This document shows, piece by piece, positions 1 to 7,090 of a stretch of 28,505 nt of DNA. How positions within the stretch are numbered: position 1 is the stretch's first letter; every line of letters starts with the position of its first letter. Source of the DNA: CAMLQK01 sp035478775 (GTDB lineage: Bacteria > Patescibacteriota > Saccharimonadia > Saccharimonadales > UBA4665); the NCBI GenBank assembly GCA_035478775.1, contig DATIJG010000006.1, positions 1 to 28,505 of the forward strand, written 5' to 3'. Under the pieces are notes generated by a model. The model was not told the DNA's origin and did not search any database. It saw only the letters and a list, made by a program, of their open reading frames with translations. The position numbers were made by a program, and so were the translations under genes.

Positions 1-783
1 GGCATCAACATTGTGGCTACGAGCGGCACGTACCAAGCACTCATGTATGACGGCTTGCGTGAAGAGGGTCGGGCAGGGCAGTATAGCAAGATAAATGGGC
101 GGGCATATGCACTGTTCCTCGTTGGAGCTGGCGTTGCAAATATTGCCAGCGGTTTTTGGGCGTATCATAAGCCCGAGCAAAAGGAAAAGGTCATTAAACA
201 GCTTGGAGCAGTTTCGAAAGAAATAACACGCATGAAACTATTACGAACGCTGGCCATTGTAATGACCGTGCTGGCTGTGGTGGAGGTCTTTAAGGTCGAC
301 TTTGGGCAGTTATACATGCTGCGCTATGTTTCGCAGCCGCAGCTTATTGGTTTGCTTTGGGCGGCGTATGCGTTTACGTGGGCGCTTGGCAGCGCTATCG
401 CACATAGGTTGAAGGCACATCTCACGCCATTGGTTGTAGCTACGGTTCTGCCGCTGATTCTTATGGCGTTTATCGACAACGCCTGGAGCCTCGTACTGTT
501 TATGGTGCAGGCTGTGGCCGCCGCCGCGTTATTTAATCAGATAGAAACGCGTATCCAGGATAGTACGCCTTCGTCGGTGCGAGCCTCGATACTCTCGTTG
601 CTTTCGGTCGCGGGCAGGATAGTGTCGATACCGGCGAGCTTTGTACTGGGGTGGCTCTTCAATGCCTATGGCGCGTTTTGGGCGTTGCGGTTCGTGGCAG
701 CTGTGGCAGTAGCCGTGTTGCTATTTTGGTTTTGGGCTAAAGCCACCGAATCGAACAAGCCGCACGCAGTAGCCTTAGATTAG
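1..783 (+). CDS. MFS transporter, C-terminal part (5' truncated by window)
   Basis: The reading frame is open from base 1 (translation begins GINIVATSGTYQALMYDG), so the start lies upstream and about 260 residues are visible. The fragment carries the MFS-like 'SGTYQALMYDGL' segment found after an early helix, then a charged cytoplasmic stretch (about residues 55-80, rich in K and E). About six hydrophobic helices follow, as expected for the second half of a 12-helix major facilitator. It would be an inner-membrane secondary transporter. The substrate cannot be read from the sequence. The gene ends in TAG. No strong terminator follows, only an 8-bp inverted repeat (829-836/848-855) without a T-run. 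Family assignment is fairly secure; function is not. Confidence 0.75.
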   Translation, partial: GINIVATSGTYQALMYDGLREEGRAGQYSKINGRAYALFLVGAGVANIASGFWAYHKPEQKEKVIKQLGAVSKEITRMKLLRTLAIVMTVLAVVEVFKVDFGQLYMLRYVSQPQLIGLLWAAYAFTWALGSAIAHRLKAHLTPLVVATVLPLILMAFIDNAWSLVLFMVQAVAAAALFNQIETRIQDSTPSSVRASILSLLSVAGRIVSIPASFVLGWLFNAYGAFWALRFVAAVAVAVLLFWFWAKATESNKPHAVALD

Positions 784-796
784 CTTACTCACTAGT

Positions 797-898
797 ATGC
801 AATCCGAACTCGAACAACCCCGATTCATTTTGTCACCTTGGAAACCCGTGACAAACGCATTGAAATGGATAAAGCAGCAAAGTAAAAGAGGGGTGTAA
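797..898 (+). CDS. possible 33-residue small protein
   Basis: An ATG-to-TAA frame 14 bases after the MFS stop encodes a 33-residue peptide starting MQSELEQPRF and ending KQQSKRGV. The composition (two Trp, basic C-terminus) is protein-like. There is no clear Shine-Dalgarno and no promoter of its own, so it could be co-transcribed with the transporter or be chance. No homolog is recognised. Confidence 0.25.
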   Translation: MQSELEQPRFILSPWKPVTNALKWIKQQSKRGV

Positions 899-929
899 CC
901 TCTATGCTCCTTCACGCAGAAAGTAATAT

Positions 930-958
930 TTGTAATGTATTTAAGAATGTTCTATAGT
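930..958 (+). promoter_or_regulatory. sigma-70-type promoter, leaderless, for the gene at 967
   Basis: The -35 is TTGTAA (930-935), the spacer is 17 nt and the -10 is TATAGT (953-958). Only 8 nt separate the -10 from the ATG at 967, so transcription would start at or within a base or two of the start codon. No ribosome binding site is present. Confidence 0.6.
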
Positions 959-966
959 TATACCTT

Positions 967-1707
967 ATGTCTGAACATGCCAAATTTGCCCCTGAACTTC
1001 CTCAAAGTCTCGTAACTAAGTTTCTTGAGGCAAACTCGCTATTGCCACAGGTCGCAGGCGCTGTAGAATTGATGCCCTGTGTGGAGGCATGGGAATTGTG
1101 CTTTGATTCGGAGGCTCCTGCAGAAACATTATCTGGCATACTGCAAGCGCGTGCCAGCGAAGCTCAGATTGATCGAGTAGAAAATGCAATGATCGCTCAG
1201 CACAGGCATAGAGGTATCCCGTGTGAGACAGCACCTTCGATCAGGGAAGACCTACGAGAATTGGTGGAGGGGTCAGTCCGCAAGATCGGGCGTGCGATTT
1301 GGGGGTACACGAGCGACGTATTTCCGGGGCGCGTACATACCCTACGTTCTCAATATCCTGGGCGTGGCATAGTTGTTCTTGCGGGAGACGTACTATTTGA
1401 GCGTGATCCCGAAGGATCACTGCAGCCCGAGACGCTCGCCCTTGATGGTTTGTCGAAAGCCGCTTTAACCTTACTGAAGAGTGACATTTCGCTGGAAGCT
1501 GCTGCGGTTTATAGGCGGCAGCTTGCCGAGGCGCGTGGTAATCACAAGGCGTTTGATGAAGCCAGGAACGTGCTCGGCGCCTGCCTTATTCCCCTTATGC
1601 GCGATGGCATAAGCGATGCGCGCCCAAACATCGAAGCTGATACAGGATTTCTGATTCCAGAGAGAGCGGCTGGGAATTTTATGAGAACGGTTTTTTATCA
1701 CCGGTAG
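967..1707 (+). CDS. unknown protein, 246 aa
   Basis: I do not recognise this family. The protein is soluble (no signal peptide or membrane helix) and mostly helical in appearance, with acidic and Ala/Leu-rich stretches. A central segment (about residues 100-145) includes 'RAIWGYTSDVFPGR' and 'GRGIVVLAGDVLFERDP', followed by a helical C-terminal part. The ATG is supported by the leaderless promoter just upstream. The gene is monocistronic, convergent with the APH-fold kinase, and separated from it by small hairpins. Composition does not differ visibly from its neighbours. Confidence 0.7.
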   Translation: MSEHAKFAPELPQSLVTKFLEANSLLPQVAGAVELMPCVEAWELCFDSEAPAETLSGILQARASEAQIDRVENAMIAQHRHRGIPCETAPSIREDLRELVEGSVRKIGRAIWGYTSDVFPGRVHTLRSQYPGRGIVVLAGDVLFERDPEGSLQPETLALDGLSKAALTLLKSDISLEAAAVYRRQLAEARGNHKAFDEARNVLGACLIPLMRDGISDARPNIEADTGFLIPERAAGNFMRTVFYHR

Positions 1708-1751
1708 CGCCATACATATGGCTTGGCGCTGGAGCTATCATTCGACTCCAG
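1706..1751. terminator. two small hairpins between convergent genes
   Basis: AGCGCCA (1706-1712) pairs with TGGCGCT (1724-1730). Overlapping this, CTGGAG (1729-1734) pairs with CTCCAG (1746-1751). Their position between convergent stops fits a bidirectional terminator, but neither is followed by a T-run, so the call is weak. Confidence 0.35.
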
Positions 1752-1762
1752 ATATCTCCGCC

Positions 1763-2653
1763 TTACTCCTTATTTAATGCTGAATGTGCAAGCTTTGTGA
1801 AGAATTCTTCTCTCTCGAACGCACCCTCTAGATGGGCATCGATAGCAACCGCGGCGCACACGTAACGAGTTGCCATAGGAAGAAATTGCTTCTCCTTAAC
1901 GGTAAGCGGACGGATCGATTCGTACCCTTCCAGGACGCTGCGCATTAATTCTGGGTCGATTTGGCCGTCCTTTATGCCCACCTTCGAGCATATAGTACGT
2001 ACAATATCGATCAGCAACAGGTTTTTTGCTGAGTCGCCAAAATCTAAGATTGCTGTAGCGGTCTCCCCTTCGTACAGGGCGTTACCTACGTGCAGGTCAC
2101 CGTGAATTATCCCTTCTGGCAGACCGGAGTCAAAAATGTCGAGATTGTCATTAAGTACTTTTCGTATTTGTGGAGTCAGGGGGCTTGTTTTATCAAGCCG
2201 CTTGCTATCTGACAATGCTCTATCTCTGTTAAGATGTCCTGGCGAGTAATGGTCAAGAACGGTAACGGCTTGGTGGAACCTGGCTAAGAGTTCTCCGGTG
2301 GAGCGTGCAATTTCTGGGGTCTTGCCGGTTGGGTGGTCTCCATGCAATCTCTCTGACATAGTGGCGATTACATCTTTATCCTGGTAGACGTATGCGCCGC
2401 CTTGGTTGGTTATCATCACTGGAGTCGGTATTCCTGCGGCTGTCAGCTGTTCTTGTATGATGCGGTCATTCCTGAGTTCTGTAAGTGTCTGTTGTAGTGA
2501 AAAACGTATTACATACTCTTGGCCGGTCTCGTTCCTCTTAACAAAGTAGCTTTCATTGGCCTCGCCAAACGGCGTTCGTCCTAAAACAGTCACCTGACCC
2601 AGATGAAAAAAGTCAGCAGTTGCTTGGATGGATTTGCTTCTTGGTGTATACAT
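1763..2653 (-). CDS. APH/choline kinase-fold phosphotransferase
   Basis: The catalytic loop 'IHGDLHVGNALY' (Brenner-type HxDxxxxN) and the metal-binding 'AILDFGDS' identify a protein-kinase-like small-molecule kinase of the aminoglycoside phosphotransferase, homoserine kinase II and choline kinase superfamily. The N-lobe contains 'YFVKRNETGQEYVIRFS', the usual nucleotide-binding beta strands with a basic residue. The substrate cannot be told from sequence. Similarity to ThrB2-type homoserine kinases is possible but unproven. The ATG at 2653 is preferred over an in-frame ATG at 2671, because the probable -10 box (2662-2667) lies inside the codons of the longer form and sits 8 nt before ATG 2653. 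About 296 residues, a normal length for the family. Confidence 0.85.
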   Translation of the reverse strand: MYTPRSKSIQATADFFHLGQVTVLGRTPFGEANESYFVKRNETGQEYVIRFSLQQTLTELRNDRIIQEQLTAAGIPTPVMITNQGGAYVYQDKDVIATMSERLHGDHPTGKTPEIARSTGELLARFHQAVTVLDHYSPGHLNRDRALSDSKRLDKTSPLTPQIRKVLNDNLDIFDSGLPEGIIHGDLHVGNALYEGETATAILDFGDSAKNLLLIDIVRTICSKVGIKDGQIDPELMRSVLEGYESIRPLTVKEKQFLPMATRYVCAAVAIDAHLEGAFEREEFFTKLAHSALNKE

Positions 2654-2892
2654 AGCCTTAAAGCATAGCATGGCCTAAGCTTGCTTGACAACTTAATTGC
2701 ATTGTCTAAATTGCCTGATGTCCTTAGGCTATTTCCTAATAGTATGAGCCTAACAGCTTTGTCGCCATTCAGCCTAACGTCGTCTAGGATTGTCGCCACG
2801 ATAGGAGCGACCGTATTGAACTTAATCGCGGGACGACTGCAAAGCGCCTGCAATTGGCTTTCATTTAACTGGGTAGTGTCATAGCATTTCAT
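2590..2892 (-). pseudogene. hisD: hisD 5' remnant (histidinol dehydrogenase fragment)
   Basis: The frame starts with ATG 13 nt after the hisG stop, preceded by a GGAG Shine-Dalgarno (2899-2902). Its first ~50 codons resemble the N-terminus of histidinol dehydrogenase: a short helical lead, then 'VAPIVATILDDVRLNGDKAV', matching the family pattern V..Il.dVr..GD.Av. HisD is normally about 400 residues. Here similarity stops at about residue 50, and the frame then runs into the promoter and start of the APH gene. What is seen is a hisG-hisD translational unit with the catalytic body of HisD missing. The peptide cannot have dehydrogenase activity. Assignment rests on a short motif, so it is moderate. 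Confidence 0.55.
2662..2691 (-). promoter_or_regulatory. leaderless promoter of the APH-fold kinase
   Basis: On the minus strand, TTGTCA (2691-2686), an 18-nt spacer and TATGCT (2667-2662) precede the ATG at 2653 by 8 nt. The promoter lies within the tail of the hisD remnant, which suggests that region no longer codes. Confidence 0.5.
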
Positions 2893-2905
2893 AGTGCTTC
2901 TCCGT

Positions 2906-3601
2906 TTAAGCGAGCGAGTGCGTTATGCTAATGTCGAAGAGTGCACCATCAAGCGGCGCTATGTCTTTGCAGGGGTCGCGCCATACAATAGCTGGTGCAA
3001 TATCAGCAAGCTTTGGCCCAATTGCCAGGCCATTTGCTACTGCAGTATCGCCGCTCTCCACCAGGTCAGCCACCGCCTCGGATATACCAAGTGCCGGCAT
3101 TACCTCGGCGGAACCGGCTGGCCTGAACGGGCTCAGCGCTATATTTATTGGTGAGCCAGCCGCGCGCGCTCTTTCGAGGCTCCGAGCTAAGAAATTCGGA
3201 TAGCTCGTTGCTACGAGAACAGGCTCCGCTTCTGGGTCACGCAGCCTTGTGCTAAGCGCCTCGGCGGTTTCCTCTGGCAATAAGAGGTTGAGCGAACACA
3301 TTGGCTCGCCGATAGCCTTGTAAAGAAGGTTGGAGTCGCCCGGGTTTTGTGGAATTTGTTCCTCGCATACATCGGTGCCGGTTAACCCTATGTCTGCGTA
3401 GCGTCGAGCCACGATGGCGGGCACATCTTTGCCTTTGACGCGAGTGTAATTTCTGCCGTCCGCTTCCAGCCGAAGGCGGCGGCCACTGAAGCGCGGGGCA
3501 GGGACACCGTAGGTTTTTTCAAATGCTTCTAAGCAGCGGTCGTAATCTCTGCCGCTTGGTACGACGATTCGAGATGCCGCGCCCAATTCTGGGGTAATCA
3601 T
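2906..3601 (-). CDS. hisG: ATP phosphoribosyltransferase, catalytic subunit
   Basis: HisG condenses ATP and PRPP in the first step of histidine synthesis. The PRPP-binding region is clear: 'GSAEVMPALGISEAVADLVE' (residues 163-182) followed by 'SGDTAVANGL' (183-192), matching the family signature G.vE.ap.lG.a..i.DlV.tG.Tl..NgL. The N-terminal half has the periplasmic-binding-like 'YADIGLTGTDVCEEQIP'. At 231 residues it lacks the C-terminal regulatory ACT-like domain of the long form. Short-form enzymes normally need HisZ, and none is visible here. An AGGA-type Shine-Dalgarno precedes the ATG. It lies downstream of the yerC-like gene and a hairpin, and upstream of a destroyed hisD. With no other his gene in view, its role in histidine synthesis is doubtful. 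Confidence 0.85.
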   Translation of the reverse strand: MITPELGAASRIVVPSGRDYDRCLEAFEKTYGVPAPRFSGRRLRLEADGRNYTRVKGKDVPAIVARRYADIGLTGTDVCEEQIPQNPGDSNLLYKAIGEPMCSLNLLLPEETAEALSTRLRDPEAEPVLVATSYPNFLARSLERARAAGSPINIALSPFRPAGSAEVMPALGISEAVADLVESGDTAVANGLAIGPKLADIAPAIVWRDPCKDIAPLDGALFDISITHSLA

Positions 3602-3634
3602 AAAATAAGTTCCTAAATTAATTTGCTACATACT

Positions 3635-3656
3635 AAAAGGCCAGCTTCGTGCTGGC
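3635..3656 (-). terminator. hairpin terminator or attenuator between yerC-like gene and hisG
   Basis: On the minus strand GCCAGC (3656-3651), a 5-nt loop and GCTGGC (3645-3640) are followed by C then TTTT (3638-3635). It lies 24 bases past the stop of the TrpR-like gene and 34 bases before the hisG start. It can end the regulator message or reduce read-through into hisG. Confidence 0.6.
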
Positions 3657-3679
3657 ATGTATTCGTTTAAAGCGTCTCG

Positions 3680-4012
3680 CTACTCAGCACGATCTGGCGG
3701 TATATGTGCATCATGGGCGTTGATGATGGCGAGGGCGGACTCATAGCCACCTTGGCCGTTCTGCATCCAATCGCTAATGCGGGCGATCGTGCGGCTGCTG
3801 AGTTTCGTTTTTTCGCTAATTTCGACATATTTTTTGCCCTGTTGCAGCATTTTAGCGGCTTCAAGCCGGGAACTAATTTCGATGATTTCCTTTTCAGTCA
3901 TTACATCGCGGAGGAAATTCTGCAAGGTCGGGGCATCGTCAATGGCAGCAAGAACGACAGAAAGCTGCCGTGCCGTTGCCGTTTCCCAAACAGAGGTAAG
4001 TGAGGATTGCAT
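3680..4012 (-). CDS. TrpR-like YerC/YecD family DNA-binding protein
   Basis: The 110-residue protein matches the Trp-repressor-like YerC/YecD family. A central helical region contains 'RDVMTEKEIIEISSRLEAAK', then 'KYVEISEKTKLSSRTIARIS', which is the helix-turn-helix, then 'DWMQNGQGGYESAL', the family's typical post-HTH segment. It should act as a cytoplasmic dimeric transcription regulator. The ATG at 4012 is chosen over a longer frame (start 4048) because a near-consensus promoter lies inside the longer version and ends 7 nt before this ATG. Whether it controls the adjacent hisG is inference from proximity only. Confidence 0.88.
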   Translation of the reverse strand: MQSSLTSVWETATARQLSVVLAAIDDAPTLQNFLRDVMTEKEIIEISSRLEAAKMLQQGKKYVEISEKTKLSSRTIARISDWMQNGQGGYESALAIINAHDAHIPPDRAE

Positions 4013-4019
4013 GAGAAGT

Positions 4020-4048
4020 ACTTTATCAAAGTAAAGTGAATATGTCAA
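4020..4048 (-). promoter_or_regulatory. near-consensus leaderless promoter of yerC-like gene
   Basis: On the minus strand, perfect TTGACA (4048-4043), a 17-nt spacer and TAAAGT (4025-4020) are followed by 7 nt and then ATG 4012. No Shine-Dalgarno fits, so the mRNA is probably leaderless. Confidence 0.7.
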
Positions 4049-4145
4049 TTTCCCCTGCTTCCCGTCTAACTTTAGTGTTGCTAGATACTATCAAGCGGGA
4101 AGACGCATTACAGAGTCTAGGGCAGTCCGATCGAGCACTATAACA

Positions 4146-4174
4146 TTGTCAAAACGAGTATATTATAGTATAAT
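4146..4174 (+). promoter_or_regulatory. near-consensus promoter for the gene at 4219
   Basis: TTGTCA (4146-4151), a 17-nt spacer and a perfect TATAAT (4169-4174). The 5' leader would be about 38 nt and contains AAGG/GGTG Shine-Dalgarno-like bases, so this gene, unlike its neighbours, is not leaderless. Confidence 0.75.
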
Positions 4175-4218
4175 AGTAAGTTAGTTAGCTATTTTGTTTT
4201 TGCAAGGCGGTGAAATTC

Positions 4219-5175
4219 ATGAAGTACGATGCACAACCCGAAGCTCGCGATAACCGCAACGACACCTACTTCGACAAAAAACGGCTTATATTATGTGCTA
4301 TTGGCGGTCGTGCTATCGGCAACCTAGTGCGCAAGCAGGCGCAAACTGAAAAAAGCCCTCTTAGCTTAAGGGTTATAGACCGCATGGCAAGCACCCGCAT
4401 CAGTGAGCTGCAGGCTCTTCCGACACGGCAGAACGACCAAATTAGAACCATATATAGCGACGTAGGTTACTGGCACGGCACGGGCCGATACCAATACCAT
4501 GACGGCGAGCAAATTGACCTACTTGCTGCAATAGCGAAGGATGGGGGCTTGCGCCCTCAATATGATGGCCTCGATTTCGCAGGGCCTAAATCTATTATTT
4601 CGACTGCTCGTTCAAGGATGTATTCCCGTGCCTACGCTGACATGCATGGTAAAGGATCTGCCGAAGAAAGCCGTCACGGTTCTTCGATGTTCTGGGCAGC
4701 TTCCTTTGGCGGTGACTTTGTTATTGAGCAACTCAAAGAATATGCCAGGGATCGTAGAACCTGGTCGCGAAGCGGGCGGGCAGAGATTCGCCGGCAATTC
4801 AAGGACTCGGGCGGCGAAGAATGGTACAAAAAAGTAACAACCACCAGAACCTCTGTGCAGAAGCTTTTTCATACGGGTTCAGATATCCCAAACAACTATC
4901 CGATACTTTTTGGTGTGCGAACGGGTTCTTTTGAACCGGCACAACAATCGCGGGCACTTGCTATTACAGAAGCACGGTCAACGCAGCCGCTTCTTTTTGC
5001 AGACGCGATTACACATATTGAGGTGCCGCAGGCGCGTATGGAAGAGACGAGTGCGGTATTGGAAACTTTTGAGCACAGCCTACCTATCCTTGCTCTGGAA
5101 GATGCTGAACGCTATGCCGCTGGCATGAAGCTGAGTGAGCTTATCGCAGGTGCTACGATCCGGCCAGAGTATTAG
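4219..5175 (+). CDS. unknown protein with ADP-ribosyltransferase-like HGT motif
   Basis: No family is recognised with certainty. After an N-terminal basic region, residues ~84-114 read 'YWHGTGRYQYHDG' and then 'LLAAIAKDGGLRPQYDG'. This resembles the strand/loop/helix 'hHGT....I...GL.P' of ADP-ribosyltransferase folds (KptA, PARP-like). It is followed by a Ser/Thr segment and 'YSRAYADMHG', and near the C-terminus by 'DAITHIEVPQARMEE', similar to the late ART strand. A catalytic Glu cannot be assigned. There is no signal peptide or membrane helix. The in-frame GTG at 4210 is possible, but ATG 4219 has better spacing to AAGG/GGTG. The gene is monocistronic with a strong promoter, divergent from the yerC-like regulator. 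The ART idea is inference. Confidence 0.6.
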   Translation: MKYDAQPEARDNRNDTYFDKKRLILCAIGGRAIGNLVRKQAQTEKSPLSLRVIDRMASTRISELQALPTRQNDQIRTIYSDVGYWHGTGRYQYHDGEQIDLLAAIAKDGGLRPQYDGLDFAGPKSIISTARSRMYSRAYADMHGKGSAEESRHGSSMFWAASFGGDFVIEQLKEYARDRRTWSRSGRAEIRRQFKDSGGEEWYKKVTTTRTSVQKLFHTGSDIPNNYPILFGVRTGSFEPAQQSRALAITEARSTQPLLFADAITHIEVPQARMEETSAVLETFEHSLPILALEDAERYAAGMKLSELIAGATIRPEY

Positions 5176-5230
5176 CCATTGCCTTTTCGCAAGGTCACAA
5201 TTATTGTCGTCAATTTCCTAATAGAAAAAG

Positions 5231-5260
5231 TAGTTAAACCTTCTCTCGGTGCGGTATGAT
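5231..5260 (+). promoter_or_regulatory. leaderless promoter of the 5267-8004 operon
   Basis: TATGAT (5255-5260) lies 6 nt before GTG 5267, with a weak TAGTTA -35 (5231-5236) 18 nt upstream. The arrangement matches the other leaderless promoters in the window. It argues for GTG 5267 over the in-frame GTG at 5249, which would overlap the -10. Confidence 0.45.
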
Positions 5261-5266
5261 TGTAAG

Positions 5267-5968
5267 GTGAAGGCCAATATTACGAACAACTTGGGTGTCC
5301 AGGCAAAAGAGTGGCTGTCGACAGCTCTGGGCACCACACAATTTAAAGCCACGAAACATGCCCATTCCCACCAAGATGAAGTGTACAAAATAGAAACGCC
5401 TGGTACTAGTTATTACCTTAAGATTGCGGCGACGCTTGTGGCTGAGCGTGATAACTTACAAAAACTTGCGCCAATACTGCCCGTGCCGCAGGTAATTGGC
5501 TTTCATGCTACAAGCGACGGCCACGACTACTTGCTTATAAGCGAGCTGCCCGGTAAAAACCTTGTTGAACTGATTGGCACAATGGCTGACACTGAAATTG
5601 TGGAGACGTTCGCGCAGGCTGTGAGGCAACTACACGGTTTACCAGCCACCGCTATATTTCCCGAAGCGAATGCGAACGATGTGTTACTTCACGGCGACAT
5701 GGCGCTGCCAAACATCATTATTTCAGCGCAAAAGAAGATTGGCTACATCGATTTCGCGCAACTCAGCTTCGGCTCACCCGAGCTCGACTTGGCGGACGCG
5801 ATATGGAGTTTGCAAAGAAACCTTGGCCCGGCGTACGGAAAGCTATTCTTGCAAAAATATGGTACCGTAACCATGACGCCGAAAATACAAGCGGCCCTTG
5901 CGTTTAGATACGAAGGACTGCCCAGCGAGCACGAACTTGAGCAGAAAGGAACACTGCATGATTCTTAA
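5267..5968 (+). CDS. aminoglycoside 3'-phosphotransferase-like kinase
   Basis: This is a kinase-fold small-molecule phosphotransferase closest in appearance to APH(3')-like enzymes. The catalytic loop is 'LLHGDMALPNIII' (HGD...PN). The metal site is 'IGYIDFAQLSFGSPELDLAD', where the usual DFG-like Gly is Ala. The N-lobe has 'YYLKIA', with the ATP-anchoring Lys, and then the hinge region. Length (about 233 residues) is slightly short for the family's ~260, with the lost part mostly at the C-terminus. The substrate is unknown and drug resistance should not be assumed. It is the first gene of an operon, and the SDR start lies inside its last codons (11-nt overlap), implying translational coupling. 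Confidence 0.82.
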   Translation: MKANITNNLGVQAKEWLSTALGTTQFKATKHAHSHQDEVYKIETPGTSYYLKIAATLVAERDNLQKLAPILPVPQVIGFHATSDGHDYLLISELPGKNLVELIGTMADTEIVETFAQAVRQLHGLPATAIFPEANANDVLLHGDMALPNIIISAQKKIGYIDFAQLSFGSPELDLADAIWSLQRNLGPAYGKLFLQKYGTVTMTPKIQAALAFRYEGLPSEHELEQKGTLHDS

Positions 5969-6638
5969 AGGTAAAACAATTCTTATAACCGGCGGCAGCG
6001 ACGGCCTGGGCAAAGCCATTGCCGCCCGTCTTGCGTCAAACAACAAAGTTATTGTTTTGTCGCCCAGCGAAGAAAAGCTGAAACAAACTGCCGAAGAGCT
6101 TCATTGCGAGTACCGGGTTTGCGATGTACGCGACTATGCCCAAGTTGAAAAAGTTGTGCAAGAGATTGGCGCCATTGACTGCCTTGTTAACAACGCTGGA
6201 CTTTGGATTGAAGGCCCGCTCGATAGCAACGACCCGGCGCGAATCCACGAAGTGCTTGAAGTAAACACGCTCGGTACCATCAATATGGCTAAGGCAGTCA
6301 TCCCAGTTATGAAGCGGCAAAAGTCTGGCCGTATCATCAACGTCATTTCCCAGGCCGGATTCTATGCTAAAGCCGAACGCTCGGTGTACACCGCTAGCAA
6401 GTGGGCGATCACCGGTTTTACAAAGTCTATCCAGGCAGAACTCGCGCCGCTCGGCATCGGCGTTACCGGCCTGTACCCAGGCAAACTCAACACCAACATG
6501 TTCAGCAAAATGAGTATCGACAAAAGCTTAGACGACGCCCTGGATACCGACGAAGTCGCCAAGATGGTCGAATTTATTTTGAGCCTGGGCAATACCACAT
6601 TGCTGCCCGAAGTCGGCATAAAGAATTTGGAGAATTAA
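5958..6638 (+). CDS. short-chain dehydrogenase/reductase (SDR)
   Basis: A classical SDR of 226 residues. The Rossmann dinucleotide site is 'TGGSDGLG' (residues 11-18), the structural motif is 'NNAG', and the catalytic YxxxK appears as 'YTASK' preceded by the active-site Ser in 'NVISQAG'. It would oxidise or reduce an alcohol/carbonyl with NAD(P)(H) in the cytoplasm. The substrate is not evident. The start ATG 5958 has AAGGA 7 nt upstream, and it is preferred over the longer frame from 5898, whose first 20 residues only shadow the upstream gene. Operon context (APH kinase, two Nudix, VOC) suggests small-molecule modification or repair. The protein is slightly short, ending just after the 'YPGKLNTNMF' region and a final helix. 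Confidence 0.9.
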   Translation: MILKGKTILITGGSDGLGKAIAARLASNNKVIVLSPSEEKLKQTAEELHCEYRVCDVRDYAQVEKVVQEIGAIDCLVNNAGLWIEGPLDSNDPARIHEVLEVNTLGTINMAKAVIPVMKRQKSGRIINVISQAGFYAKAERSVYTASKWAITGFTKSIQAELAPLGIGVTGLYPGKLNTNMFSKMSIDKSLDDALDTDEVAKMVEFILSLGNTTLLPEVGIKNLEN

Positions 6639-6639
6639 C

Positions 6640-7089
6640 ATGGGTAACACTATCGACCCGCGCCTTACCGCAATAGACAACGCGCTTTACCGCATCGCAA
6701 CCAGAGTACTCGTCATCAAAGGCGGCAAGGTGCTGCTTGTTCGTGAAAAAGATGATGATTGGTGGAGCTTTCCTGGTGGCGGCGTTGACTATGGCGAAAC
6801 GATTTCTGATGCCTTGATTCGGGAGGTGGTCGAAGAACTTGGCGTTACATCAGAGCATATTATTGTCGATGACCAGCCAGCTTTTATTTCTATTGGGGCA
6901 GTTGCCAATGGCGTGCCGCGTTGCAACATCTTCTACCATGCTACTGTGCCCGAAGAAGAAATTAGGCCCACGGAAGACGTCATCAAGCAAGAATGGTATA
7001 GCCTTGACGAATTCTCTAGCCTTAAAATGGGGCCTATGACCGATGACGTTATCACGGAGCTGCGCAAAATACTTGAAAGGATGGCTTAA
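6640..7089 (+). CDS. Nudix hydrolase
   Basis: The Nudix box Gx5Ex7REUxEExGU is complete at residues 47-69 (GGVDYGE...REVVEELGV) and follows the typical 'WWSFPGGG'. The enzyme would hydrolyse a nucleoside diphosphate linked to another moiety, using divalent metal bound by the Glu residues. The box alone does not give the substrate. The ATG lies 1 nt past the SDR stop. The gene is 149 residues, normal for a single-domain Nudix protein. Confidence 0.92.
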   Translation: MGNTIDPRLTAIDNALYRIATRVLVIKGGKVLLVREKDDDWWSFPGGGVDYGETISDALIREVVEELGVTSEHIIVDDQPAFISIGAVANGVPRCNIFYHATVPEEEIRPTEDVIKQEWYSLDEFSSLKMGPMTDDVITELRKILERMA

Positions 7090-7090
7090 C

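Noticed and set aside
829..855. 8-bp inverted repeat TTTGTCAC/GTGACAAA as a terminator for the MFS gene.
   Set aside because: There is no T-run and it lies inside the possible small ORF. It could be an operator, but nothing supports that.
4069..4128. Inverted repeat CTTCCCG...CGGGAAG between the yerC-like and HGT genes.
   Set aside because: The arms are only 7 bp with a ~31-nt loop and sit outside both promoters. Probably chance.
5267..5968. Calling the APH-fold gene an antibiotic-resistance determinant.
   Set aside because: The kinase fold is shared by many metabolic kinases and the metal loop is atypical. Sequence alone does not show drug phosphorylation.
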